Assembly: GCA_900316955.1 (NCBI GenBank)
Contig: ONEX01000008.1
Location: 62,001-126,000 of the forward strand
Source: an uncultured Bacteroidales bacterium
GTDB lineage: Bacteria; Bacteroidota; Bacteroidia; Bacteroidales; UBA932
DNA: 64,000 nt
Reading direction: 5' to 3'
The stretch's first letter is position 1. Each line of letters opens with the position of its first letter. Below are positions 1-8,785 of this stretch, one piece after another. Made by a program: the position numbers and the translations under genes. The notes beneath the pieces are model-generated. The model was given only the letters and a program-made list of their open reading frames with translations, was not told where the DNA came from and did no database searches.

Positions 1-1239
1 ATCGTGAAGGGACGCCTGACCAAGATGAAGGATCCCGAGGTCCTGAGCCGGATGATGGCCGGCGGCCACCTTGTGACCGACCGCTGGGCGATCCTTGACA
101 TCCTGAACGGCATCGACCCGGACAAGTATCCGACCAGCATCACCCCGGAGACGGCCCCCGCCCCGAGCGAAGTCGCCGGCGTGGACTACAACTTCAAGAT
201 GCCGCAGGTGTGGAAGAGTTCCCTCGCCGTCGACTATTCCTTCCCGTTCTCCTTCCCGCTGACCATCAGCGCCGAGTACATCTTCAACAAGACCATCAAC
301 GGCGTGATGCTCACCAACTACAACATCCCGGAGGACAACGCGGGCTGGGTGACCTTCAACGGCCCCGACAAACGGCACATCTATCCGGCCGACTACCGGT
401 ACACCAACAAGGACGCCTACGTCCTGACCAACACGAACAAGGGCTGGGGCTCCATCGCCACCATCTCCCTGAACGCGCAGCCGCTGCAGAACCTCAGCAT
501 CACGGCGGCCTATACGCACACCGTGAGCAAGGAAATCACCGGTATGCCGGGCTCCAACGCCTCCGCCGCCTGGAAGTACATTCCTTCCGTGGACGGTCCT
601 AACTACAACATCCTGCACAACTCCTCCTACAACCTGCCCGACCGTCTGATGGCCTCCATCGCCTACACCGACGCCGCGCACAACCACTGGAGCCTGTTCT
701 ACGAGGGTCTCCGCTATTCGGGCAACAGCTATGTCTACGGCAACGACCTGAACGGCGACGGCAACGCCTACGACCTGATGTACATTCCCGCCAACAAGAG
801 CGAGATCCGCTTCATCGACGGGGACAACGAGAGCCGCTACTGGGAGTTCGCCGCGCAGGACGCCTACCTCACCAAGAACGCGGGCAAGTACGCCGAGGCC
901 TATGCCGTGAACCAGCCGATGCGCCACGTGTTCGACTTCCGCTTCGCCCACGACTTCATCGTGAAGGTGGGCAGCGTCCGCAACACCCTGCAGGTGAGCC
1001 TCGACGTCCAGAACGTCAGCAACCTATTCAACTCCCGCTGGGGCGTGACGAAGGGCTTCAACCCGGACGTCCCCAACGCCAGCGGCAACGCCAAGATCCT
1101 GAAGTACGAGCGGACGGATCCGGACGGCGTCCCCGTGTTCTCCACGATGGTGGATTCCGGCGTGAAGACCTGGGACTACCAGCACAGCCTCGGCAACTGC
1201 TGGTACATGCAGATCGGTGTCAAGTACATGTTCAACTAA
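1..1239 (+). CDS. TonB-dependent receptor, Oar-like, C-terminal part (5' end outside window)
   Basis: The reading frame is open from the first base, so this is the 3' part of a longer gene. The roughly 412 visible residues are an outer-membrane beta-barrel: alternating amphipathic strands rich in aromatic residues, and a terminal strand ending YMQIGVKYMFN, the aromatic C-terminus expected of a barrel inserted by BAM. The segment NDLNGDGNAYDLMYIP resembles the large Oar-type TonB-dependent receptors of Bacteroidota. The plug and signal peptide lie upstream of the window. The next gene starts 19 bp downstream and the following genes encode OB-fold lipoproteins and secreted nucleases, so the transported ligand may be related to nucleic acid. 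That substrate is inferred from context only. Confidence 0.85.
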   Translation: MVKGRLTKMKDPEVLSRMMAGGHLVTDRWAILDILNGIDPDKYPTSITPETAPAPSEVAGVDYNFKMPQVWKSSLAVDYSFPFSFPLTISAEYIFNKTINGVMLTNYNIPEDNAGWVTFNGPDKRHIYPADYRYTNKDAYVLTNTNKGWGSIATISLNAQPLQNLSITAAYTHTVSKEITGMPGSNASAAWKYIPSVDGPNYNILHNSSYNLPDRLMASIAYTDAAHNHWSLFYEGLRYSGNSYVYGNDLNGDGNAYDLMYIPANKSEIRFIDGDNESRYWEFAAQDAYLTKNAGKYAEAYAVNQPMRHVFDFRFAHDFIVKVGSVRNTLQVSLDVQNVSNLFNSRWGVTKGFNPDVPNASGNAKILKYERTDPDGVPVFSTMVDSGVKTWDYQHSLGNCWYMQIGVKYMFN

Positions 1240-1258
1240 CCCCCAAGCACGCGACGAT

Positions 1259-3136
1259 ATGAAACTCTACAGATTCTTCCTTTCCATCCTCGCCGGTGCG
1301 GCGCTCGCCGCCGGCTGCGTGCAGGAGCAGGTCATCTCCTCCCTGGACAGCTTCCAGGTGGAGAATTCCTATCTGAGCATCGCCCTGGAAGGCGGCATTG
1401 CCAATACCGCCGTCAAGGCGACGACCCAGTGGTCCTTCGACGACGCCACCGTTCCCGAGTGGCTCACCGTCACCCCGCGCAGCGGCGGTTCCGAGGTCAC
1501 CGGCCTCGTGTTCGCAGCTGACGCGAACACCGGTTCGTCCGCGCGGACGGCCAACCTCGTGGTGAACGTGGGCAGCCGCAAGCAGCGCTTCACCGTGATC
1601 CAGGCCGGACCGGGCGCCTATGAGGCTCCGATCTCCACGATCGCGGAAGTGATGGCGGGCAACGACGGCCAGACCTTCCGCATCCGCGGTACCGTGACCA
1701 CCATCGTCAATACGAATTACGGCAACCTGAATGTCCAGGACGAGACCGGCACCATCTATATCTATGGCCTGTTCAATGCGAAGGGGCAGTATCCGAAGGA
1801 CGCCGGTGGCTGGAACACCTTCGGGGTCGAATCGGGTGACATCATCACCGTCCAGGGTCCGCGCACCATGTATGGCAGCACCCTCGAGCTCGTGGACGCC
1901 ACCCTCATCAAGGTGGAGAAGTCCCTGATCAGCGTCGAGCCGGGCGAGATCGCGCTCGAGAGCGCCGAGGCAGGCACCTTCACCATCTCCGTGGTCTCCA
2001 AGGCCGACGGCATGGCGGTCCTCCCGTCCGAGAGCTGGATCAAGCTGACCGACATCGCGGCGGACGAAGGCGGCGCAGCCGTCTACAGCTTCGCCTACGA
2101 GGCCAACACCACCACGGCCGCCCGTACGGCCACCGTCGTGTTCAAGGCCACGAACTCCTCCAAGAGCGTTTCCGTGAGCCAGCCGGGCGTTCCGCCGACC
2201 GGACAGAGCATCACCGATATCGTGGCCCTGCCGGACAACTCCGGCGTGGAGACCCTCGAGTCCACCGTCGTGGCGAAGACCACCAAGGGCTTCGTGATTT
2301 CCGACGGCGCCACCGCCATCTATGCCTATGACAACGGCGCCAATGCCGTCGAGGTCGGCGACAAGGTGAAGGTCCTCGCGACCAAGACCACCTACAACGG
2401 CGTTCCCGAACTCGCCACCCTAACCTCCGTCGAGAAGACCGGCACCGCCGCCGTCGTGCACCCGGCGGTGAAGGACATCACGGCCGGCGCCCTCGACTAT
2501 GCGGCCACCGTCGCCGAGTACATCCAGTTCAAGGGTGTCCTCAAGAAGTCCGGCAATTACTACAACGTGGAAATCGACGGTGTGGACGCCGGCACCAAGC
2601 AGGGCAGCCTGGTGCAGCCGGTCGAGGCCGTCGGCGCCGATGCGTTCGATGGCAAGGCGATCACCGTGACCGGCTACTTCAACGGTCTCTCCGGCGGCGG
2701 CAAGTACATCAATGTCATCGTGACGAAGATCGTCGGGGCCGATGCCAAGGGCACGCTCTCGAACCCGTACACCCCGGCGGAAGCCGCCGACGCTGTGAAG
2801 GACCTGAAATGGACCTCCAACACGGACTATGAGTCCACGGACGAGGTGTATATGAAGGGCAAGATCTGCAAGATCGCCAACAAGGGCACCTATACCGAGG
2901 GCGGCACCTACGGCAACGCTTCCTTCTACCTGTCCGCCGACGGTACGGGTGACGGCGAGTTCTATGTGTTCCGCGCCCTCTATCTCGGCAACAAGAAGTT
3001 CGAGGCCGGCCAGACCGACATCAAGGTGGGCGACGAAGTCGTCGTCTACGGCAAGCTGATGAACTACCAGAACAACACGCCCGAGACCGTTTCCGGCAAG
3101 GCCTACCTCTATTCCCTGAACGGTAAAACCGAATAA
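1259..3136 (+). CDS. Lipoprotein with BACON domains and several OB-fold-like modules
   Basis: A 625-residue predicted lipoprotein. The start MKLYRFFLSILAGAALAAGC gives a lipobox (AAGC) and was preferred to a codon 42 bases upstream that lies inside the preceding gene. Visible order: BACON-like beta-sandwich (about 30-125), an OB-fold-like domain (about 130-225, with LNVQDETGTIYIYG), a second BACON-like domain (about 230-315), an OB-like domain (about 325-405), a further OB-like segment (about 410-495), and a C-terminal module starting GTLSNPYTP that matches the modules repeated six times in the next gene (DUF6359-like). OB folds often bind nucleic acid or oligosaccharide. Together with the two nuclease genes downstream this suggests a surface nucleic-acid-binding role, which is inference. 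Confidence 0.75.
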   Translation: MKLYRFFLSILAGAALAAGCVQEQVISSLDSFQVENSYLSIALEGGIANTAVKATTQWSFDDATVPEWLTVTPRSGGSEVTGLVFAADANTGSSARTANLVVNVGSRKQRFTVIQAGPGAYEAPISTIAEVMAGNDGQTFRIRGTVTTIVNTNYGNLNVQDETGTIYIYGLFNAKGQYPKDAGGWNTFGVESGDIITVQGPRTMYGSTLELVDATLIKVEKSLISVEPGEIALESAEAGTFTISVVSKADGMAVLPSESWIKLTDIAADEGGAAVYSFAYEANTTTAARTATVVFKATNSSKSVSVSQPGVPPTGQSITDIVALPDNSGVETLESTVVAKTTKGFVISDGATAIYAYDNGANAVEVGDKVKVLATKTTYNGVPELATLTSVEKTGTAAVVHPAVKDITAGALDYAATVAEYIQFKGVLKKSGNYYNVEIDGVDAGTKQGSLVQPVEAVGADAFDGKAITVTGYFNGLSGGGKYINVIVTKIVGADAKGTLSNPYTPAEAADAVKDLKWTSNTDYESTDEVYMKGKICKIANKGTYTEGGTYGNASFYLSADGTGDGEFYVFRALYLGNKKFEAGQTDIKVGDEVVVYGKLMNYQNNTPETVSGKAYLYSLNGKTE

Positions 3137-3139
3137 CCA

Positions 3140-6100
3140 ATGCTTCGCAATATGAAACTCAGAACACGTATGTTCGCCCTTCTGGGCCTGGCGGCCGCTC
3201 TCGTCGGCTGCCGGCCGGAAGAGGCCGATATCATGCTCCCGGAGATCAAGATCGCCGGACCGGCGCTCACCTTCGACGCGGAGACCAAGCTGGCCTCGTG
3301 CCCGCTGGACATGCAGCTGGTGAACATTCCGCTGACCATCACCGCGAACCGCGACTGGGTCGCCGACATCAACTGGGACGCCGACGAGGTTCCGTGGATC
3401 GCCGTGACGCCCGAATCCGGTGTCGCTTCGGACCAGCCCCAGTCGGTGACCCTCACCGTCCTGAACAACGCCGGCTACAACCGCAACAAGCGGGTGAAGT
3501 TCTCCATCGGGTATGACTACAAGACCATCGACATCACCCAGACCGGCGAGCGCGGCGAGGAAATCATCGGCACGCTCGACAACCCGCTCACCGTGGCGGG
3601 CGCCATCAAGTACGTGAAGAGCCTGGGCGCCGACGTCCAGAGTTCCTCCGGCGTGTATGTCAAGGGTAAGATCTCCCGGATCGACGAAGGCAACAACTTC
3701 GCCGCCAGCGGCACGTACGGCAACGCCACCTTCTACATCTCCGACGATGGCGCCACGACCTCCGACCAGTTCTACTGCTACCGCGTGCTGTACCTCGGCA
3801 ACAAGAAGTGGACCTCCAAGGATCCGGATGTCAAGGTGGGCGACGACGTAATCATCTACGGCCACGTGGTCAACTACAAGGGCAACACGCCCGAGACCGT
3901 GCAGGGTACCGCCTTTGTGTACGAGCACAACGGCGTGAACCGCGGCACCGACGAAGGCGGCGGTGGCGGCACCGAAGGCACGCCCGCCGGCACCGGTACC
4001 GTGGACGATCCGTACAACGTGGCGGCGGCCCGGGCGGCGGTGAAGGACCTCACCTGGACCAGCAACACCGAGTACGAGAAGACGGGCACCGTCTATGTGA
4101 AAGGCAAGATCTCCCGGATCGCCGACAACGGCACCTTCGGGCAGAGCGGCACCTTCGGCAACGCGACCTTCTACATCAACGACGACGGCGCGGAGGGCGC
4201 TGAACTCTACGCCTACCGCATCCTGTACCTCGGCAACAAGAAGTACACGTCCGGCACCGACATCAAGGTGGGCGACGAGGTGGTCATCTGCGGCGAGCTG
4301 ATGAACTACCGCGGCAACACGCCCGAAACCGTATCCAACGCGGCCTACCTCTACTCGCTGAACGGCGAGGGCGGTGGCGGCGACACGCCTCCGGGCCCGG
4401 GCGGCGATCCCGCCGGCACCGGCACCGCGACCGACCCGTACAACGTGGCGGCCGCCCGCAATGCGGTCAAGGATTTCACCTGGACCAGCAACACCGAATA
4501 CGACAAGACGGGCACCGTGTATGTGAAGGGCAAGATCTCCAAGATCGCCGACAACGGCACCTTCGCCCAGAGCGGCACCTTCGGCAACGCGACCTTCTAC
4601 ATCTCCGACGACGGCAAGGAGGGCAACGAGCTCTACTGCTACCGCATCCTCTATCTCGGCAACGTGAAGTACACCTCCGGCACCGACATCAAGGTGGGTG
4701 ACGAGGTGGTCGTCTGCGGCGAACTGATGAACTACCGGGGCAACACACCCGAGACCGTGGCCAACGCGGCCTACCTCTATTCGCTGAACGAGTCCGGCGG
4801 CGGTGGCGGCGGCGGGGATACGCCCGGCGGCGCTTCCGGCTCCGGCACCCTGGCCGATCCGTACAATCCGCTCGGCGCTATCAACGCCGTGAAGGGCCTG
4901 ACCTGGACTTCCAACACGGAGTATGAGAGCACGGGTGAAGTGTACGTGAAGGGCAAGATCTCCCGCATCGCCTCCGGTGGCACCTACACCGAGGGTGGCA
5001 CTTTCGGCAACGCTTCCTTCTATATTTCTGAGGATGGCGCGGAGAAGGACGAGTTCTACTGCTTCCGCGTCCTGTACCTCGGCAACAAGAAGTTCGAGGC
5101 GGGCCAGACCGATATCAAGGTGGGCGACGAAGTCGTCATCTACGGCAAGCTGATGAACTACCGGAACAACACCCCGGAGACGGTCTCCGGCAGCGCATAC
5201 CTCTATTCTCTGAATGACAGCGGCAGCGGTGGAGGCGGCGACACGCCCGGCGGCGGCAACGGCTCCGGCACGCTGGCCGATCCGTACGACGCGCTCGGCG
5301 CCATCAACGCCGTGAAGGGCCTGACCTGGACCAGCAACACCGTCTACGACAAGACGGACAAGGTGTATGTGAAGGGCAAGATCTCCCGCATCGCCAACAA
5401 CGGCACCTATGGCCAGAGCGGCACCTTTGGCAACGCCTCCTACTGGATTTCCGTCGACGGTACCGAGAAGGACGAGTTCCAGATCTATCGCAGCCTGTAT
5501 TTCAACGGCGAGAAGTACACCGAAGGCACCGACATCAAGGTCGGTGACGAAGTGGTCGTGTACGGCTCCCTGATGAACTACAAGGGCAATACGCCGGAGA
5601 CGGTGGCGAACGAGAACTGGCTGTACTCGCTGAACGGCAAGACTGACGGCAGCGGCGGTGGCGGCGGCGACACGCCCTCCGGCAACGGCTCCGGCACCCT
5701 GGCCGATCCTTACACCGCGCTCGGTGCCATCGACGCCGTGAAAGACCTGACCTGGACCAGCAACACCGTCTATGACAAGACGGACAAGGTGTATGTGAAG
5801 GGCAAGATTTCCCGGATCGCCAACAACGGCACCTATGTGGGTGGCGGCACCTTCGGCAACGCTTCCTACTGGATCTCCGCCGACGGTACCGAGAAGGATG
5901 AGTTCCAGATCTTCCGCAGCCTGTATTTCAATGGCGAAAAGTACACCTCCGGCACCGACATCCAGGTGGGTGACGAAGTGATCGTGTACGGCGCCTTGAT
6001 GAACTACAAGGGCAACACACCGGAAACGGTGGCGAACGAGAACTGGCTGTACTCGCTGAACGGCAAGACTGACGGCAGCGGTGGTGGCGGTGGCGACACG

Positions 6101-6523
6101 CCGGCCGGCAGCTCGCTCACCATCGAGACGAATGACGCCCTGTCCTGGGGAGAGGAGACGGACGGCACCTACGGAGCCGGCTTCAGCGTCACCACCCAGG
6201 GGATGAAACTGGGTTTCTACAAGCATGCGGCGGGTCTCGCCGTGCCGGCCCCGAACGCCTCTCACATCCGCGTCTATAAGAATGCCGCCTTCAGCATCGC
6301 CTCGGCGGAAGGGAAGAAAATCAAGAAGATCGTCATCGGCTGCGCGCCCAATGCCGGCAACACCTCCTACTGCTTCGACATGGCAGGCCTGGAGGGCGGC
6401 GCTTCCGCGACCTGCGACAAATCGGCCCTGACCGTTACGTGGACCGGTTCCGCCTCCAAGGTGGTCCTCCAGGCCAACAACGGACAAGTCCGCGTAGAAA
6501 AAATTACCGTGGAATTCGAATAA
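3140..6523 (+). CDS. Giant lipoprotein with six tandem OB-fold-like (DUF6359-like) modules
   Basis: A 1127-residue predicted lipoprotein (lipobox Cys24; an alternative ATG at 3152 would give a 20-residue signal). After a BACON-like domain (about 40-135) come six homologous modules of about 115-120 residues, each beginning G(T/S)GT..DPY and containing VYVKGKISRI, YGNA or FGNA, YLGNKKY, D(I/V)KVGDEV and NYKGNTPETV, and mostly ending LYSLNG. Modules 2-6 are separated by Gly-rich linkers (for example GGGGGDTP). A different beta-rich domain of about 135 residues closes the protein. The modules look like OB folds of the DUF6359 type. The gene begins 3 bp after the preceding stop and sits upstream of two nuclease genes. 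A surface scaffold or capture protein for nucleic acid is a plausible but untested role. Confidence 0.75.
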   Translation: MLRNMKLRTRMFALLGLAAALVGCRPEEADIMLPEIKIAGPALTFDAETKLASCPLDMQLVNIPLTITANRDWVADINWDADEVPWIAVTPESGVASDQPQSVTLTVLNNAGYNRNKRVKFSIGYDYKTIDITQTGERGEEIIGTLDNPLTVAGAIKYVKSLGADVQSSSGVYVKGKISRIDEGNNFAASGTYGNATFYISDDGATTSDQFYCYRVLYLGNKKWTSKDPDVKVGDDVIIYGHVVNYKGNTPETVQGTAFVYEHNGVNRGTDEGGGGGTEGTPAGTGTVDDPYNVAAARAAVKDLTWTSNTEYEKTGTVYVKGKISRIADNGTFGQSGTFGNATFYINDDGAEGAELYAYRILYLGNKKYTSGTDIKVGDEVVICGELMNYRGNTPETVSNAAYLYSLNGEGGGGDTPPGPGGDPAGTGTATDPYNVAAARNAVKDFTWTSNTEYDKTGTVYVKGKISKIADNGTFAQSGTFGNATFYISDDGKEGNELYCYRILYLGNVKYTSGTDIKVGDEVVVCGELMNYRGNTPETVANAAYLYSLNESGGGGGGGDTPGGASGSGTLADPYNPLGAINAVKGLTWTSNTEYESTGEVYVKGKISRIASGGTYTEGGTFGNASFYISEDGAEKDEFYCFRVLYLGNKKFEAGQTDIKVGDEVVIYGKLMNYRNNTPETVSGSAYLYSLNDSGSGGGGDTPGGGNGSGTLADPYDALGAINAVKGLTWTSNTVYDKTDKVYVKGKISRIANNGTYGQSGTFGNASYWISVDGTEKDEFQIYRSLYFNGEKYTEGTDIKVGDEVVVYGSLMNYKGNTPETVANENWLYSLNGKTDGSGGGGGDTPSGNGSGTLADPYTALGAIDAVKDLTWTSNTVYDKTDKVYVKGKISRIANNGTYVGGGTFGNASYWISADGTEKDEFQIFRSLYFNGEKYTSGTDIQVGDEVIVYGALMNYKGNTPETVANENWLYSLNGKTDGSGGGGGDTPAGSSLTIETNDALSWGEETDGTYGAGFSVTTQGMKLGFYKHAAGLAVPAPNASHIRVYKNAAFSIASAEGKKIKKIVIGCAPNAGNTSYCFDMAGLEGGASATCDKSALTVTWTGSASKVVLQANNGQVRVEKITVEFE
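3569..6073 (+). repeat. Six tandem in-frame OB-module repeats, about 423-426 bp period
   Basis: Module starts fall near 3569, 3989, 4415, 4838, 5261 and 5687, so modules 2 to 6 recur every 423-426 bp. A seventh related copy ends the preceding gene (about 2749-3127). The last two copies are the most alike, which suggests recent expansion by unequal recombination. Confidence 0.85.
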
Positions 6524-6535
6524 GGCAGGGTGACT

Positions 6536-7696
6536 ATGCGAACGAGACTACATACTGTTTTCGGCGCGGTCCTGCTCGGGATCCTCTCGCTGGGGTTTGT
6601 CTCCTGCGAGGAGGAGCCCGTCATTCCCGATCCGGATTTCGTCCTCGTGCGTGATGCCGTTTCCAGCCGGAAAGGCAGCCAGTTCCTGGAGGTGTATGCC
6701 CAAGGGAAATGGACCATCACGTGCGACGCGGACTGGATCCGGATCACCCCGGACAAGGGCAGGGGGAACAACAGGGCCATCGCGCTGCAATATGACGCCA
6801 ATACCGAGGAAGGGCCCCGCCAGGCCGATATCCGGCTCCAGGCGCAGGAGAAGACCCTCACGGTCACCCTGCACCAGAACGCCCCTTCCGACGATCCCGA
6901 ACCCGAGATCAACGGCGGTTCCTCCACCCGCAAGGGCTGGATGGAACTGCCCGAGACCCGGTCGGACGACGGCCTGAATATTTTCTGGCACACCATGACG
7001 GTCGGAAACTACACGGGCCGCAACTACTCCTTCTACTGGGATTACTCCAAACTGGTCTCCCACTGGGTGGCCTATCCGCTCAACAACGGCCTGCGCGCCA
7101 GCGGCTCCCGCTCCGACGCCTGGGGCCTCGACCCGCTCGTGCCGGCTTCCCGTCAGCCCAACGTCACCAGCACCTTCCGGGGCGGCTGGGCGCGCGGACA
7201 CCAGCTCCCGTCGGCCGACCGCCTGAGCTACAACGCCAACGTCCAGACCTTCTACGGCACCAACATGACGCCCCAGAACTACAACTTCAACGGCGAAATC
7301 TGGGCCCGTCTGGAGGACAAGGTCCGCGGCTGGTCCGGCCGGTGCGACACCCTGTACGTGGTGACCGGCTGCGTGGTGGACGGCAACGTCAGCTACACGA
7401 CGGACATCGACGGCAAGAAGGTCGCGATTCCGAACGCTTACTACAAGGCGGTTCTCAGCTACAGCAAGTCGGCGTCCGAGAACGGCGGCTACCGCGGCTG
7501 CGCCGTCTATCTGGAGCACACCCACAACCCGAACGAGACCGTGGCCCGCAACCATTCTTCCGTGATGTCCATCAAGGATCTGGAAGCGAAGACCGGGGTG
7601 AACTTCTTCGTGAACCTGCCGGCCGCCATCGGCGCCGAAGCCGCCGCGGCCGTGGAAGCGGAGAATCCGAACTCGGTCAGCTGGTGGTGGAACTAA
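6536..7696 (+). CDS. Secreted DNA/RNA non-specific endonuclease (NUC1 family) lipoprotein
   Basis: A 386-residue predicted lipoprotein. The start chosen is the ATG at 6536, preceded by AGGCAGGG; a GTG two codons upstream is possible. The signal peptide ends at lipobox Cys24. Residues about 35-120 form a BACON-like domain and about 140-386 the nuclease. The NUC1 hallmark is seen as WARGHQLPSADR (His222), the place of the family DRGH motif, with Ala where Asp is usual. TNMTPQNYNFNGEIW supplies the conserved downstream metal-binding Asn segment. In the Serratia nuclease family the His is the general base and the Asn binds Mg2+. It should hydrolyse DNA and RNA at the cell surface. It lies between the OB-fold lipoproteins and a second nuclease in a gapless operon. 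Confidence 0.85.
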   Translation: MRTRLHTVFGAVLLGILSLGFVSCEEEPVIPDPDFVLVRDAVSSRKGSQFLEVYAQGKWTITCDADWIRITPDKGRGNNRAIALQYDANTEEGPRQADIRLQAQEKTLTVTLHQNAPSDDPEPEINGGSSTRKGWMELPETRSDDGLNIFWHTMTVGNYTGRNYSFYWDYSKLVSHWVAYPLNNGLRASGSRSDAWGLDPLVPASRQPNVTSTFRGGWARGHQLPSADRLSYNANVQTFYGTNMTPQNYNFNGEIWARLEDKVRGWSGRCDTLYVVTGCVVDGNVSYTTDIDGKKVAIPNAYYKAVLSYSKSASENGGYRGCAVYLEHTHNPNETVARNHSSVMSIKDLEAKTGVNFFVNLPAAIGAEAAAAVEAENPNSVSWWWN

Positions 7697-7708
7697 AACG
7701 ACGAGACG

Positions 7709-8779
7709 ATGAAAAGATTCATAACCATCCTTGCGTTCCTGCTGGCGCTGACGCCGGCCTTCGCCCAGAAGGGCGGAACGAAGAACTATGTCATCGGGTT
7801 CTACAACCTGGAGAACCTGTTCGACACCTACCATGACGAGGGAAAGAACGACTACGAGTACCTCCCCGACGGCGCGAACGAATGGACCGACTTCAAGTAC
7901 CAGAAGAAGCTCGCCAACATGGCCCGGGTCATCCGGGCGATGCGGGACGAGAACAAGGCCTATCACGCCATCCTCGGCGTCTCCGAGATCGAGAACCGTC
8001 ACGTCCTGGAGGACCTGGTGGCCGAGCCGGCCATCGCCGACGCGCACTACCAGATCGTCCATTACGACGGTCCGGACCGCCGCGGCGTGGACGTGGCCCT
8101 GTTCTACCGTCCGGAGCTGTTCACGGTCCTGGAATCCAAGTCCATCCCCTTCAACTTCGACAGCGAGCTCGAATTCGGCATGACCAAGGAGGAGCAGGAC
8201 GCCTTCCGCACCCGTGACCTCCTGATGGTCCGCGGTCTGCTGGGCGGCGAAATGTTCGCTTTCTTCGTGGCGCACCTTCCTTCCCGCCTGGGCGAGAAGA
8301 GCGGCGCCCTCCGTTCCCGTGGCGGCCAGATGATGTACGAGGAGAGCGTCCGCCTGATGCAGGAGTATCCCGGCATCAAGATCGTGGCGATGGGCGACAT
8401 GAACGACAACCCCACCGACGACAGTATGGCCGTGTGGATGCACGGCCGCGAGAAGGTCGAGGACGTGGGGCCGATGGATTTCTTCTCCCCGTTCCTGTCG
8501 ATGCTCAAGGCCGGGTACAGCTCCCTGTACTATCGCGGCGAGAACAACATCTACGACATCCTCGTGGTCAACGAACCGCTCGTGAACGCGCCGAAGGGCA
8601 CGCTCAAGATCCAGCCGATCGTGAAGAAGAAGTACTATGGACGCATCTTCAACCCGCCGTTTATGGTCCAGCAGGAAGGCCAGTATGCCGGCCAGCCGCT
8701 GCGCACCTTCTCGAACGGCGCCTTCGTGGGCGGCTACAGCGACCACTTCCCGACCTATATTGTAGTAAGTAACAAGTAA
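7709..8779 (+). CDS. Secreted endonuclease/exonuclease/phosphatase-family protein
   Basis: A 356-residue protein with a cleavable signal peptide (MKRFITILAFLLALTPAFAQ). The fold signature is complete: FYNLENLFDT (Asn), GVSEIENR (metal-binding Glu), DRRGVDVALFYRPE, FFVAHLPSR (His), MGDMNDNPTD (Asp and Asn) and the final GYSDHFPTYIVV (Asp-His pair). These are the conserved positions of the DNase I-like metallo-phosphoesterase superfamily. Bacteroidota members of this group are annotated as nucleases; a phosphatase on another substrate cannot be excluded. It begins 12 bp after the NUC1 nuclease gene and 6 bp before a TonB-dependent receptor gene, supporting joint work on an extracellular phosphodiester polymer. 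Confidence 0.85.
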   Translation: MKRFITILAFLLALTPAFAQKGGTKNYVIGFYNLENLFDTYHDEGKNDYEYLPDGANEWTDFKYQKKLANMARVIRAMRDENKAYHAILGVSEIENRHVLEDLVAEPAIADAHYQIVHYDGPDRRGVDVALFYRPELFTVLESKSIPFNFDSELEFGMTKEEQDAFRTRDLLMVRGLLGGEMFAFFVAHLPSRLGEKSGALRSRGGQMMYEESVRLMQEYPGIKIVAMGDMNDNPTDDSMAVWMHGREKVEDVGPMDFFSPFLSMLKAGYSSLYYRGENNIYDILVVNEPLVNAPKGTLKIQPIVKKKYYGRIFNPPFMVQQEGQYAGQPLRTFSNGAFVGGYSDHFPTYIVVSNK

Positions 8780-8785
8780 CCGGAT

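Noticed and set aside
3569-6073. CRISPR or satellite array
   Set aside because: The period of about 425 bp is coding and in frame; there are no short repeat-spacer units.
2420-6487. A 1355-codon open frame on the minus strand
   Set aside because: It is antisense to the OB-module lipoprotein; its repeats mirror the modules, and it has no start signal or family match. GC-rich third positions keep the opposite frame open.
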